Assembly: GCA_920105805.1 (NCBI GenBank)
Contig: CAKKTI010000007.1
Coordinates: 89,976 to 153,975 of the forward strand
Source: Condylostoma magnum
Lineage: Eukaryota > Ciliophora > Heterotrichea > Heterotrichida > Condylostomatidae
Direction: 5' to 3'
Length of the DNA stretch: 64,000 nt
The stretch's first letter is position 1. Each line of letters opens with the position of its first letter. The translations under genes were made by a program, and so were the position numbers. Below the pieces are notes generated by a model that did not search any database, was not told the origin of the DNA, and saw only the letters and a program-made list of their open reading frames with translations. This document shows, one piece after another, positions 23,732 to 35,343 of this stretch.

Positions 23732-24271
23732 ATGAAAGACACAACCCAGATCCACTTTTACATAAACACTTAACATGCAGCCCATGTACAGCTTCCTAAA
23801 AATTTACTAAACAATAAGGATTTACAAGTGCAAATAACTCCGGAAGACTCAAATTCAGAAAGCTCATCCATCGACACACGCAATGGATTTTCACATAGAA
23901 GACAGACTAGCTCCAGAAGCTCCCAATAAGCCTCAGAGCCTAGTACTCCTGCAGAGAATTTCAGATTCAATGGACGTGTGAAAGGTACCCAATATGCTAA
24001 CAGCAGGGACCCAGGAAGAAATTCAGATTTTGCACGAGGTAAGCCCCCCCTCTTACATCCTATCATCAAGTATAGGTCAGATGCTAGTGGAGAGTAAGTG
24101 TAATTGCCGTTGAAAGAGGTGTTTAGTAAGATATTCAAGCCACCTAGAGAGGTAAAAGCTATAAGTTAATGTGAAATTTGTTAAAAAAGTGCGAAGTATA
24201 AGGATCCCAAGACCAAGAAACCGTTTTGTAGTGTTGAGTGCTTTAAGGTGATAAGGAATATAGTTGTTTAG
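23732..24271 (+). CDS. HIT-type zinc finger protein
   Basis: The protein has 179 residues. The first 140 are polar, Ser-rich and probably disordered. The C-terminus holds a zinc finger CEICQKSAKYKDPKTKKPFC followed by SVECFKVI, with paired CxxC and CSxxC ligands as in HIT/MYND-like zinc fingers; in the INO80-linked IES2 family such a finger also sits at the end of a disordered protein. A role in a chromatin or snoRNP assembly complex is possible, not shown. Stop TAG lies 16 nt before the next ATG. Confidence 0.65.
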
Positions 24272-24287
24272 ATTAGCAAATATAAAA

Positions 24288-27200
24288 ATGGATATATAAT
24301 TGGGTTCGGATAAATTTGCAGTAAGTGTGGCGGAGATGGCTGAGCTACATAAGATTTTCCTGATTATTGATTTATCTTCTTAGGGCAAAATTAGATTAGA
24401 GGATTTTAGGTAGTTTAGTTACTCAATTGGAGTTTCATTGCAAGATCCAGACCTTTACGGAAGATTTCATTGTTTGGATATGGAAATTGGAACTGAGATT
24501 GCATGAGAAAAGTTTTCTGTATAAATGGCTAAATGGTTAATTGAGTTTGGGTTTATTAAGAGAAAATCAAATGTACTCAAACCTTTGACTTTGTAGTGGA
24601 AGAAGTAATTGCATGCCGGGATTTCGAAATTTTTTAAGACTTATGAGTATATAAAATTGCCTAAAAGAGATGCTTTAGAGCAGTTTTTGTATCCTTTGGA
24701 TTTTTATGGGGATGGGTAGTCTTATTCTCTTGAAGCTAAGTAAGAATTGTATTAGATACAGCATTAGAATTTTTAGTAGAACAATATGATAAGAGGAGCA
24801 ATTTAAAGGTTTTAAGGAGGAAATTAGTTGGCTATTTAAGAGATTTTTAACATTTTTGAAATTTTAGTTGCATTTTGTAGCTTTGCTGATAGGGTTTAGA
24901 TATAAGATCATTTAAAAGTTATAATTCAAGATACCTGATAGTGGAATCTTGTTGGAGCTTTAGTCTAGCTGCTTAGTTATAGTAATAGTTTGACTATTAT
25001 TGCTTTGAAAGTACTGACTTTAATTATTAGCTATGATTTAGATGATTACTAGGAAGTTTTAAAGAATTAGGTATTAGAAGCTAACTATGTATAATACATA
25101 CCCAAATTGTTCTAATAACAAATAAACGTAAAGGATTAAGCTCTTTTGATGATAGGATATTTAGCTCATAGAAGTGTTTTGTGAAGCTAAACTTTGTTGT
25201 AAAATGGGATTGTTAATTAATTGTTGGATACTCTGAATTTGAATGGAAGTCATAGTACTATTGCTAAAATATTATGATCACTAGGTGAAATAACGAAATA
25301 TACATAATTGCCGAGCAATCTATGCTAAATAATATACTAATAAATAATTCAAATTTTGTAAAACTTAAACACAGAATCGATTATAATTTATTCATTACGA
25401 ATAATAACATACACATAATTTAACATTGACTATACAAACATACAAGCAGCTTAATTACTCATTTAACATTTGCAGCATTAAGATTATATTATAAAACATG
25501 CATCATTGAAATTCATAAAGCAATTAATGTTTAATAACTCAGAATTATTAAATCTCTTTGTTTAAGCTAATATTGTATAGATTCTAACAGATCTGATATA
25601 AGTTGAAGGCACTATTGGGTAAATTTCATGTTTTATATTATCTTTACTAAGTGAGTTAGCAATTATTAATGATGCAATAAGCGCAGAAAGAATGATTATA
25701 GTAATCTTAAAAGCATTAACCATTAACTAACTAGATGCTTTAATACTTTTATAATGCTACATGAAAACAGATTATGAGTCTGTAGTAATGAAAATTTTAA
25801 AGTAAGGTTATCTATAGCCAATTATCTAAAGCATATAAGTAATGGATTATGGTAAAACAATGCGTAAACGATACTTAATTAATTTTTCTTTTAACTTTTA
25901 CCCGTTTAAAATTCTACTGGATATATTGGACTGTATTTTAAAAATGTGCTAAGACTATAATATAAACATGTTCTCTTAGTAATTAAATCTAGATAACATT
26001 AAATTAATATACAATCTATGAAAGTAACTACTGTCTAAAATTAGAGAAGGAAACTAAGTCTTGCCCTTGTATTAATAGAATGAAAATGATTTAGTATAAG
26101 TCTTAGATAAAATAATATCACAATGAATAAAACTCTTTTGCAATAATTACGAGTTTTACACTCTTCTTGAGTTTCTTTACTTTTTCTAACAGGAAATATA
26201 AGATTTTCAACTTGCATAAATTTTTAGCAATGGTAGTGGAATTTTAGATATAAAATCTACAATAAAAAGTTATGATTTAACCTGTACTTCAATCCAAGAC
26301 AATAAGAGTGTAACCTTGTAAAACTTAAAGCCGTAGGACCTAGATTTAGCTTAACTATAGTCATATTTATAATATAACTTTTCAGGTCCTTAAAATCTCT
26401 TTTACAATAATCCTCAGTAAAGAATAACTATAACTACTTAATAAGAGCTAGACGAGTTCATGGTAGTTTCTATAAGGTAAAAATGTAGATAATTGACCCA
26501 GTAATTATCATAGACTAATCAAAAGCTAATAATTACAAATGTTCCACTGAGTATTTTCGTAGCTGATAAATTCCAATAAGAAAAATAAGTTACAAATAAC
26601 TCGTTTGTGGATCAGAAATACTAATTAATACATGAGCTTAGTATGTAATTTAATATAAACACTGAAGAACTTTAAAAAATTCATGATTTATTTATGATTG
26701 CAACTATTAATAATTCAATACAGAATGGTTGGGTAAACTAAGAATAATTCTACGAAGTTTTATCAAATTTTCCTTATCCTTAGATATTTAAATAAGAATT
26801 ATTCTCGGCATTAGATACTGAGAAATAGTAAGTAATTTCATTTTAAAGCTTTGTACAGTGCTTGCATATTTTAAGATCAAATAGTACAAACTCTAAACTA
26901 TGACTATTATTTAAATCATATGATATAAATAGAAATGGAGCCCTGTCCTGAATAGATTTAACTAATCTTATGATTAGTCAGAACATTCTACTGAACTACA
27001 GTACATCCCCAGATCAGATTGAAGCGTAAGCAAAAGAGTTGGTATAAAGATATACAAATGGAAGCTCAAATTTCATAGACTTTTAATAATTTGAAAGAGC
27101 ATGCATATCAAAGGAAATCAAATTATTTTTCCCATGAATTTCGTATAATGCTTATTTTCTAAGCTTTCTAGAGGCCAACAATACAACAGAAGGAACAAAA

Positions 27201-27293
27201 AACTGTACAAGTTGTTTAAGAGAATTTACACCGATGAATCCAGGATCTTTTCAATGTTCATCATGTGTTTTATCTTATCCTAATATTATCTAA
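24288..27293 (+). CDS. Large helical-repeat (ARM/HEAT-like) protein with EF-hands
   Basis: The protein has 1001 residues in a single frame. Residues 15-45 look like an EF-hand helix-loop-helix (IFLIIDLSSQGKIRLEDF). Residues 170-560 are armadillo/HEAT-like helix pairs (IIALKVLTLIISYDLDDYQE; KILWSLGEITKYTQLPSNL; LNLFVQANIVQILTDLIQ). Near residue 870 a second EF-hand pair appears (LFKSYDINRNGALSWIDL). The C-terminus has two zinc-type pairs, NCTSCLREF and FQCSSCVLS. No named family is claimed. The stop TAA is 7 nt from the stop of the convergent membrane protein gene. Confidence 0.7.
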
Positions 27294-27300
27294 ATTTTTA

Positions 27301-27921
27301 TTAAGATCTATTTGTAAGAGGAATGTAAGCACCTTCATTGTCAACTCTTCTGCTTGATTTTTTTGCTAAAAAGGGCCAAAATAGAACTAAAATTCCTCCA
27401 ATTGCAATTGAAATAATCAGAATTTGTGCTATTAGTAAATTTGAAGTATCATTTCTAGGCTCTTCTTGCACTTATTATTTTGTCTCTGCAAATATTTCCT
27501 CTTATATTTCTTGTACTACTTAAGGCGTTTCTTCATAAACTTACTCAGATTTTTAAGATCTTCATTAATTCCAAGCCTTAATCCACTCAAATTTTCCTAA
27601 TAAATCAATTTTTAGTCCTTTTTACTCCTTATTAAGAAGTTGTTAACACCCACAGAAGCTTAAACAGCTTTAAAGGCTATCATCAAATCCTAATCCCAAA
27701 CATCTTTAACTGCACTGATTATCACAGCCTTCTAACTCCTATTTAAGGTTGATGCTATAGTGATTATCTTCTGACCATTAAAAGGTGAACTGTAATTATT
27801 CAAATTACTCGTTGCATCCACAGTCTGACACGCATGAATCCATATCAGTGTTTAAGCATAATTATAGGCATTCTGTACTACAAGAATACACCTGGAAGAA
27901 TAATGTTAATAGAAAAGCCAT
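27301..27921 (-). CDS. Type I membrane protein with Cys-rich luminal domain
   Basis: The protein has 206 residues. Signal peptide MAFLLTLFFQVYSCS, then a Cys-rich part with a repeated pattern C-x-x-x-C ... C-x-x-x-C-x-C (ECLQLCLNTDMDSCVSDCGC and CSQRCLGLGFDDSLQSCLSF). An acidic stalk follows (VVQEIQEEIFAETKQQVQEE), then one membrane helix (LLIAQILIISIAIGGILVLF) and a short basic tail (KKSSRR). The topology points to a secretory pathway or cell-surface receptor-like protein. Two CxxxC repeats suggest a small disulfide fold. Function unknown. Stops TAA-TAA in tandem. Confidence 0.75.
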
Positions 27922-27971
27922 TTTTATTATCCAATGATCTGATTTTTTTATATTAAATTAGTAAAGAGGTT

Positions 27972-29504
27972 TTAATTGAATATAAGTTATTAATTCTATA
28001 TAAGATGAGATTCAAATTCCCTCATTGAAATAAAGTTGGATGGATTCTCTTATGTTGCCTGAACAATTGATTAAACTTTTGCTCTAGTTATTAATTAGTC
28101 GACTGTATTGAGTCCTTCTATCAGATTTTCTTACGTTACTTTTCCAGATTTGTCAATATCAAAGAATTTATAAGCTTGTTGTATTCAGTTTTTATTTCTG
28201 TCCTTTTGTATTATTATAGGAGGTGATAAGATTGAAGAATCTAGTATATCTTAATCATTCTCTATTTAATTAAAGCTTGATTGAAAATATTGATTACTTT
28301 TTGCTTTTAAGTTGTTCCTTTATTTAGAGTATTATTTTTCTATTCATTTACATTCTTTCTTTTTCTTATTGTATTTTTTGTAGCATTCATTATATTGTTT
28401 ATCTTTAAGCTGCAAAGCTTGCTTAATGATTCCTTTATACTCTTATTTAATCTAACATTTCTCTAATCACTTATTAAATTTAAACCATGTTTCCCCATTA
28501 ATATGTTCTGTTTGATTAACTTCATTATTAAGTAGATTTGCTATTTGATCTTAATTATCCTTATTTTACAGTGCTGATTTAAATTCTAATTCGATGTTTT
28601 TAAGTTTAGGTTTACTTTTCGGTTATGGTTCATCATCAAAATCATTGTTAAATTAGTATTCGCTTGACTAAATAGAGCTTTAATCCGCATTATCCTCAGA
28701 ATCGCCATATTCTGTATCATTTTATTTCAAATCCCTCATAAAAATCTTCTCTAGTGTGTTTCCAATCAGTTAATCAGTATTGTAAAGATTTCTATGGTTT
28801 TTATTACTGTTTTTCTAATTTTATTGCATATACGCTTAAATATCACCTTACTATTCAATTAGATCATCTATAATTAAATTAACTTTATCCTCATCATAAT
28901 TCTGCCAATTTTACAATTACATGCATTTCTGAATGATGTCTTATATATCAAAATCATCCTCTGTTATATTGGAAAGCCCGATTCACTTCTTAATTTCAAT
29001 TTCTAATTGCCTAGTAGGAAATTTTACATCTAATAGCACTAGATTATTATACAAGGCATCAAATGCCTGTAGATCAATATCATCTTATTATCCGTAAATA
29101 CAGACCCAATCACTAATGCCATATAATAGCAGTTGCATGAATCTAATTGAATAGGTTATATCCTTCTCTTTTCTTACCTCATTATAAAACAATTTTCTCC
29201 CTCTGTTCATACTAGACCGGTGGCTCTTATACGACGCATACTTTTCAAATAAGCTTTTCATTTTACTAATAACCTATTTAGCAAAGGCAATGCTTTTTTA
29301 TCGCATACACATACACAAAATTCTCAGTGATTCAAACTTCAGAGGAACATCAGAGTTTTGAATATATTATTTCATTACAAGCACTAGGTCCTTACACTCA
29401 CTGTCATCAGCTCTCCTTATACAACGAGTTAATTTTTCTAGATATTTAGTAGATTTACCTTTATTCGACAATGCTCGGTTAAAATTTTTAACTAGCTTTA
29501 ACAT
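27972..29504 (-). CDS. Helical protein with C-terminal EF-hand, 510 residues
   Basis: The N-terminal 130 residues form short helices (LEKLTRCIRRADDSECKDLV; VPLKFESLRILCMCMRQKS) and may be ENTH/VHS or HEAT-like, a weak impression only. The centre is acidic and Gln-rich. Near residue 385 comes a basic coiled stretch (NECYKKYNKKKKECKW). Near residue 450 an EF-hand is clear: YKFFDIDKSGKVTQENLIEG, whose partner hand (NPSNFISMREFESHL) is degenerate. A calcium-responsive scaffold is likely. The stop is 50 nt before the membrane-protein start. Confidence 0.6.
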
Positions 29505-29575
29505 TTACAATCAGTATAAAAGGTTAAATATTCTATACTATTTCCCGCAATTTTTCATATAAAACTTAACCTAAA

Positions 29576-30061
29576 CTACTTAAGAATTGCATCCAAATGC
29601 CAAATCAGTCCTTCAAACCCTGTAAATGACTTGACCTTTACGACTAGTCCTTCCCATTCATCTAAACTTTCTACCTATTCCTTTAACATCTATGCAATAA
29701 ATGTTTCAGCATCATAATCTTCATCCTATCTAGCCATTTAAAATAAACTGTTTAACTCTTTGTAGTTATTAAGCTCAATTTCATATAAGTACTTGAAAAC
29801 TTCTAGCTCCTTCTCCCACTTATTCCTCTAATACTAATCAATCAACACCTCAGCATAATTCCCCCTCAATGAAACATACCTCAGGATATTTCTTTAGTGA
29901 TTCCTTTCCTAATCAGCTTCTTTCTACATAAAATCCCTAATTCCATCTAAATGCTTTTCATCAAACCACAATGAAGCTTATTCATACTCTAAAGAAGCTG
30001 TAAGTTCCACTTTTGCTTGTTTAATAAAAGCATTTTTCAGTCCATTACTTAACAATGCCAT
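29576..30061 (-). CDS. Ferritin paralogue 2
   Basis: The protein has 161 residues forming a ferritin four-helix bundle. The ferroxidase site is readable: Glu in KVELTASLEYEQAS with Tyr seven residues later, Glu and His in ADQERNHQRN, Glu in YEIELNNYKE and Gln in LKEQVESLDEW. Ferritin stores iron as ferric oxide inside a 24-mer. It lies 16 nt downstream of a second ferritin on the same strand, with the same C-terminal W-H-L-D signature (LIWHLDAIL), so the pair arose by tandem duplication. Several Gln in it are TAG or TAA. Confidence 0.85.
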
Positions 30062-30077
30062 AATAATTTTAATTAAA

Positions 30078-30572
30078 CTAATGATTCTCGCCAATAAGAG
30101 AGTCTAAGTGCCATACAAGCCCAGGCATAACAGTAAATGATTTCACCTTTTCTAAGTTTCCTTCCCATTCATACACAGACTTCACCTAATCTTGAATCAT
30201 ATCTTCCAACATGGTCTGAGCATCCACGTCTTTCTCCTCCTCAGCAGTTTCATGAACCTTCACAAGGCAATTGTAATTTTCTTTCTCCATATCAAACAAA
30301 TGCTGGAATACTTCAACTTCTGAATTCCAGGTTGGCTTCTGGTAGTCTGGGGATCTTACCTCTGAACTTGCTCCTCTAGTTGAAACATAGTCTAGAATGT
30401 GTCTCCAGTGAGATCTCTCAGAATCTGATTCTTTTTTGAGGTAGCTGCTCACACCTTCTAAGTGGCGACGGTGGAACCATAAAGCAGCGTGTTCGTACGT
30501 AAGAGATGCGTTGAGTTCAACAATACTCTACTATAGGAAAGATTCACGCATAGTATCACTAATTCCGGCCAT
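30078..30572 (-). CDS. Ferritin paralogue 1
   Basis: The protein has 164 residues of ferritin type. Ferroxidase residues are all present: Glu in SIVELNASLTYEHAA with Tyr after it, E-x-x-H in SDSERSHWRHIL, Glu in FDMEKENYN and Gln in IQDQVKSVYEWE. This predicts an active iron-oxidising subunit. It is the upstream member of a tandem pair. Codon use is more balanced and GC is higher than in many neighbours, and only two Gln (FLQQ) are TAG, as expected for an abundant protein. No ER signal is seen, so cytosolic. Confidence 0.88.
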
Positions 30573-30611
30573 TTATTATATAGGAGGTTGTTAGGAGAGA
30601 TTTATAAATAA

Positions 30612-31460
30612 CTATGATAGACTTGTGTCGGAGCTGATTAAAGGATGGTAATATTAGTCAAGATCGCATCGGCAAATTGGACACTAGAATCTCTTTTTTA
30701 GTCAGTCTATTGCGCATGAATGATGAAATATATGTCTATAGTCACATTAGAGTTGCACTATTGTTTCATCTTCTTGAAAAACTTCAGTACAAATTGCACA
30801 GTCTTCAGTCTAAAATGACTCTTGATTATACAGAATTTAAGGGATATTATTGATCATTTATTCGTAGTCTTATTCATCACTTTCACTGTCTTCTTATTAA
30901 AAGTATTATCTTATATATCAGTATATACAAGGAAAGCAAATTACAGTAAAAATACATGATATAATAGACATAACTATAGGAAACAATCCTATATATCCAA
31001 GTGATAGATAAATCATTATAATGATACTAAACTCGGTTTAATCACTCCAACATTCATCGCAGGATCAAAACCAAACATTTCCTACTATATGCCAAGCAAT
31101 TGCAAAACATGATGCTAAAAATATAAGTAAATATATTGCAACTTAAATAACTCGATTTAATCTATCAATCATTTTAAAGGCTATTAGTATACTACAAGGG
31201 ACAGATAATATAAATAAAGACATTTCTACTATTATTCAAGCCAAGAGAGGTGTTTCTGTATCTGTGTCATAAATGCTTATAATAACTATAGTTATAGAAA
31301 CTAGTACAATTGTAAATCCTGTTTGAACTAAAGAAGAATACTACAAATATTTATCTCATTAAACACCTTAATATAATTAGAAAGAGTTGGCTAATAAAGG
31401 CGATTCCTCATTTAAGCTGTAAGAAATTTCAAGCTCATCTGATTAAGTTTAATCCTCCAT
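30612..31460 (-). CDS. RING-H2 membrane E3 ubiquitin ligase
   Basis: The protein has 282 residues. Four membrane helices are visible: TGFTIVLVSITIVIISIY, LLAWIIVEMSLFILSVPCSI, VIQVAIYLLIFLASCFAIAW and IGLFPIVMSIISCIFTVICF. After an acidic cytosolic linker the C-terminus carries a RING-H2 finger: CAICTEVFQEDETIVQLQC, then H-I-F-H-x-x-C and CPIC. It should transfer ubiquitin at an endomembrane or the plasma membrane. It is part of a window unusually rich in ubiquitin/SUMO genes. Trp in WLKKRF is TGA. Confidence 0.92.
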
Positions 31461-31593
31461 TAATAACTAGCTGTTTTATTATAAATTTATCTGTGAGTAA
31501 TAAAATAAGGAAAATATACTATAATAATCATTCCTGTAATCCCAAATCACGATAAAATATGACAAATATCTTCAAATTTATAATAACATAAAT

Positions 31594-32581
31594 ATGGGAA
31601 TTAATTGTTCTTATTGTATAACTAATTTGCCTAACTCTTAATGTGCTACATAAGATTCTCAGGAGAAGTTAGAATAGACAGCGATATAATCAACTTCTGC
31701 TAATCTTCATAATGAACAACTAATGTCTCCAAATTTAAACTAGTCAATTTAATTTGTACATCAAGAATAATACCAGGATGAACCTCCTTCATTAAATGAA
31801 CTATAAGCTCTAATTCGTAAATACTAACAAAGGAAAAAGTTTGTAAAGTTTTTATCTTTAAAACGAATGCGTGGCTTAAATTCTATAGAAAACCCTGAAT
31901 TTATATTACAAAATGTCCCAAACGAAGTAAAATAAATTTTAAAGTAAAACTAAAATACAATCTTTAAAAACTCTGAGAAGAATGAAAATCTTAGAAAACT
32001 TGGATTTATACAGCTACCTGATAACAGCCTTTATCTTGGCTCTTGGAATAAGTAATTAAAAAGATAAGGAATTGGCACATGCTGAAATTCAGATGGAACA
32101 GTCTACAAAGGAAGTTGGAAAAATGGTAAAAAGTGAGGAGTGGGATTGTTGGTGTATTTGAATGGAGGGTATTATATAGGANNNNNNNNNNNNNNNNNNN
32201 NNNNNNNNNNNNNNNNNNNNNNNNNNNNNNNNNNNNNNNNNNNNNNNNNNNNNNNNNNNNNNNNNNNNNNNNNNNNNNNNNGATATTATGAATGGATAAG
32301 GGGAATATGCGTGAAATGATGGAAGAGTGTATAAAGGAGAATGGGAGGGTGGAAAAATGAATGGGCAAGGAACCTTTACATGGCTAGATGGTAGAAAATA
32401 TATTGGAGAGTATAAAAGAGACTAGAAGCACGGGTATGGAGAGTACTTATATGCTGATGGGTCAATATATAAAGGATATTGGAGGAAAGGAGTTAAGCAT
32501 GGAGAAGGAATTATGGTATAGGAAAATGGCAGTTGTAATCAAGAGTTTTGGAGAAAAGGTAGAAAAAGTAGGAGAAATTAG
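31594..32581 (+). CDS. MORN-repeat protein interrupted by an assembly gap
   Basis: The N-terminus MGINCSYC suggests lipid attachment. A basic helix ([20 protein letters not shown]) resembles an IQ motif. MORN repeats start near residue 150 (YLGSWNKQLKRQGIGTCWN) and continue after the gap ([20 protein letters not shown]) to a basic end. The left and right parts are in different phase if the gap is taken as 100 nt, so the true gap length differs. The layout resembles the MORN/IQ gene at 5.6-6.6 kb, suggesting paralogues. Confidence 0.82.
32182..32281. other. Assembly gap (100 N)
   Basis: A run of exactly 100 N, the usual placeholder for a gap of unknown size, lies inside the MORN-repeat array. 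The repeat nature of the sequence probably broke the assembly. Reading frames on the two sides do not agree with a real length of 100. Confidence 0.97.
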
Positions 32582-32631
32582 AAGCCAATTTAAGTTTGAT
32601 AATCTTAATTCATGTAATTCTTACTTAACTA

Positions 32632-33192
32632 CTAAAAAATAGTATTTTCATCGCAATCTGCCTTTTCCTTCTATTCAGCTTATTCATTTTTATCTTCAAT
32701 TTTCAATTTGACTACTTCATATTTGTTATCTTTAATGTTTTCCACTCCAATTTCTTATACTTCCTATCCAACTTTTTAGTCAATTTGCTCTTTCTAATCT
32801 ATTTCCTATTATTATTGCTTGTTTTATCTATAGTTATTAGTTTTCTTTTCCTCTTCTTTACCACTGTTTCTGCTATTCTAATTATGGTATTTTCTACCTC
32901 CTCTGCCCCTGGGTTAATTACCTCTATTGGAGTCATGTACACCTTTTTAATTTGGCTGTTGATTATTTCCCAAAGTTATTTGGAATGTATTCTTTGGCTT
33001 ATCTTCGCATCCATTATCTAAATGCTCCTGCATTTCTTGTTTTAATATTGCATGAGCACTATTATGAGGACAAATTTCATATAACCTTTCGTTGTTGTTT
33101 CTTTTAATGCATCCGATTATATGCATAGGCAAATTATGGGATTTTAATGATGTTCTGCACATAGGGCATTCAAGCATATTAGCTGGCTCCAT
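32632..33192 (-). CDS. GTSF1-like CHHC zinc finger protein
   Basis: The protein has 186 residues. Two adjacent finger units start it: CPMCRTSLKSHNLPMHIIGC and CPHNSAHAILKQEMQEHLD ending in Cys. The second is a clear CHHC (U11-48K-type) finger with C-x5-H-x9-H-x3-C spacing. Paired CHHC fingers at the N-terminus are the hallmark of the gametocyte-specific factor GTSF1 family, which assists Piwi proteins in animals; the first finger here is altered. The remaining part is a disordered Gln/Lys/Glu-rich tail with an RGRGGR patch. It may act in small-RNA-guided chromatin work, which is inference. Two tandem in-frame TAG codons end it. Confidence 0.72.
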
Positions 33193-33374
33193 CTTTAATA
33201 AAGAAATAATTATACGTGCTTTTATAAAGCATGGAAAAGGAATACAACTAAAATGTTGGTTTATAGATTTGATATACATAGAATATGTGTAGGTGATTTT
33301 TACAAATATAAGAGTTATATCATTACTGTAGGAATAGATATTTGTTATAATCACTTTAAATTTCTATATTAAAA

Positions 33375-34103
33375 ATGCGGAAAAGATAAACTAAAGGAAA
33401 AACACTGCCTGATCCTAATTTTCTATTCCAAATGCAGTAAAAACTTTATAATGACATAAAGCTTGCTAAAACTGTAAAATACATACCAGCTAAAACGGAA
33501 TTTAGAAAGTTTTAGGCCTAAGATTCAAATTTATACAGAAGCAGGGATATTACAAGCTTTAGTACAGAAAGGAAGAGTTAAACTAACTTTATGTAGAATG
33601 AGTAATTAGCTCCTTATGAAAAATCAGTGTTAAGAGATAAAATAAAGGAAAAAATACACAAGAAAAGAGTAAAATTATTTCAATAGGCGCAGACTAATGA
33701 ATTTAATTTGAATAAAAGAGAAATATTTGGTTACAAGGTGAATTAACTAAGGGCTCAAAGTAATTTTGATTGTCAGTTTCGGTAAAGGATTCAACGCTCG
33801 ATGCCAAAGCTAAGAAATAAAGTTAAATAAGAGATTCTTTCTAGTAGAGGACAAAACAGCTGTGAATTTTTTACTAAATTATAAGAATAAAACAGAAAAC
33901 GAGTAATGGAAAGAATGTCTGATAGACTTATTCATAAGGAAGTACTAAAATATGCATAGAATGATATAACTTCTAAGCTTGATTGTATTGATGAAGTATG
34001 AAAGGTTCCGAAGTATATAAGAGAAAATGCTACTGAGGGTATTTATAAGAGATCTGTAACACCAGTTCCAATTGTTTCGCATTCGAAATCTAAATTAATA
34101 TAA
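33375..34103 (+). CDS. Hypothetical basic protein, 242 residues
   Basis: No family recognised. It is very basic (MRKRQTKGKTLPDPNFLFQM at the start; VLRDKIKEKIHKKRVKL in the middle) with amphipathic helices and a Ser/Pro-rich end (SVTPVPIVSHSKSKLI). Composition resembles ciliate cytoskeletal or ciliary proteins. One Trp (EVWKVPKY) is TGA. It stops 78 nt from the convergent phosphotransferase gene. Confidence 0.5.
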
Positions 34104-34181
34104 ATTTATTAGAAAATAGCCACTATATAAGTTATTTTTTATATACATTGAAATACTAGAACTACTAATTTATACTAAATA

Positions 34182-34793
34182 TTATCTAATATTACTATAA
34201 GCCCATACCAATCTTTGTACAGTATTCATTCCAACTAAAACAGTAAAGCCTATGAAAAGTGTGTCTTTATGCATAGGTAAAAACATACAGGCAAAGTTGA
34301 AAATATAGCACTCGAATCCTTCTATCAAAGCTCCAGGCATAGTTACAGTAGTTGTTTCCTTTTTGCTCTGAGCCCCAGACATCCTCTTTTCTAAAATTGC
34401 TGATAAGTAAAACTAAGCAACAGCGTTTCAACAATATGTAGAAATTAAAAAAGGTAGTATAAAAAGTGTTTAGTCAGTAGGATCTCCTAGAGCTAGACCC
34501 ACAGGAAGCATGCAGTAGGTTATAAAATCCGTTACAATATCATAATACCCTCCAAAATCAGACTGTAGATCCCTAAGACGAGCTACTGTACCATCTAAAG
34601 CGTCAAAAATACGATTTAATAAAAACAAAAGAGCTGCAAGCATGTAATTTTACTTATAGTTCATTAATCCTGATAGCAATCCTAGTATAAAAGCAATGGT
34701 TGTTAGCTAGTTTGGAGTGAACAAGTAAGCAAATGCCTTGGCAATAGGCTCAAAAATCAGCTTTTATATATTTCTTAAATATGTATCAAACAT
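34182..34793 (-). CDS. CDP-alcohol phosphatidyltransferase
   Basis: The protein has 203 residues. It carries the complete family signature D-G-x2-A-R-x8-G-x3-D-x3-D as DGTVARLRDLQSDFGGYYD plus IVTD, at about residues 65-87. These Asp residues bind two metal ions and the CDP group. Hydrophobic helices surround it (LTTIAFILGLLSG; YMLAALLFLLNRIF; TLFIGFTVLVGM), as in these membrane enzymes of phospholipid synthesis. Substrate (inositol, serine, glycerophosphate or other) cannot be told from sequence. The C-terminal half includes an extra loop GAQSKKETTTVTMPG. Confidence 0.9.
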
Positions 34794-34831
34794 TTTCAGA
34801 ATATTTATTAAACAAATTCTCACTGTATTAA

Positions 34832-35272
34832 TTAATTTTCCACTTGATTCTTTTCTTCCTCCTGATTTATAAGTTCTTGCAAATTATCAACAACTTATAT
34901 AAAACTTCCACTTTTTCTTCCTTATTAAGCAGGTTTGATAAGTCCTGAATCTTTTAAAAACTCTAAATTAGGATTTGTTACTAAAGCATCTCATAAATCT
35001 ACTTAATAAAGAGTTTTTCGTTTGTTACTAACTGTATAGCTATTAACCTTATCTACCAAATTTGCTATAAAAAGTTCTGTAGCTTTATTCATTGCTTTTA
35101 CGGCATCACTTCTCATTGTATCTTTACATACTAGTTACATTATTTATTTTACTCTGCTTAAAGGAAAAGCTAGTAAAGGTTTATCTACGAGGGATTGGTT
35201 TTGAATTCTTTCTTGTAATTCTTATACTTATTCTTCTTAGTCAACTTCCATGAGTTCATTTCCCGCTTCCAT
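34832..35272 (-). CDS. Histone-fold protein of the CHRAC1/POLE4/NF-YC type
   Basis: The protein has 146 residues. After an acidic N-terminus comes a histone fold: FPLSRVKQIMQLVCKDTMRS, then VKAMNKATELFIANLVDKVN and KRKTLYQVDLWDALVTNP. The FPLSRVKxIM start and the KATELFIxxL helix match subunits of chromatin accessibility and DNA polymerase epsilon complexes. Such proteins pair with a second histone-fold partner and bind DNA. It may help replication or chromatin remodelling. Stop TAA, 38 nt before the next gene. Confidence 0.82.
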
Positions 35273-35343
35273 TAAAACTATTATGACAATTAAAAACATG
35301 TGAAGCCCTTTAGGAATGTATTTTTAGTATATTAAATTAATAA

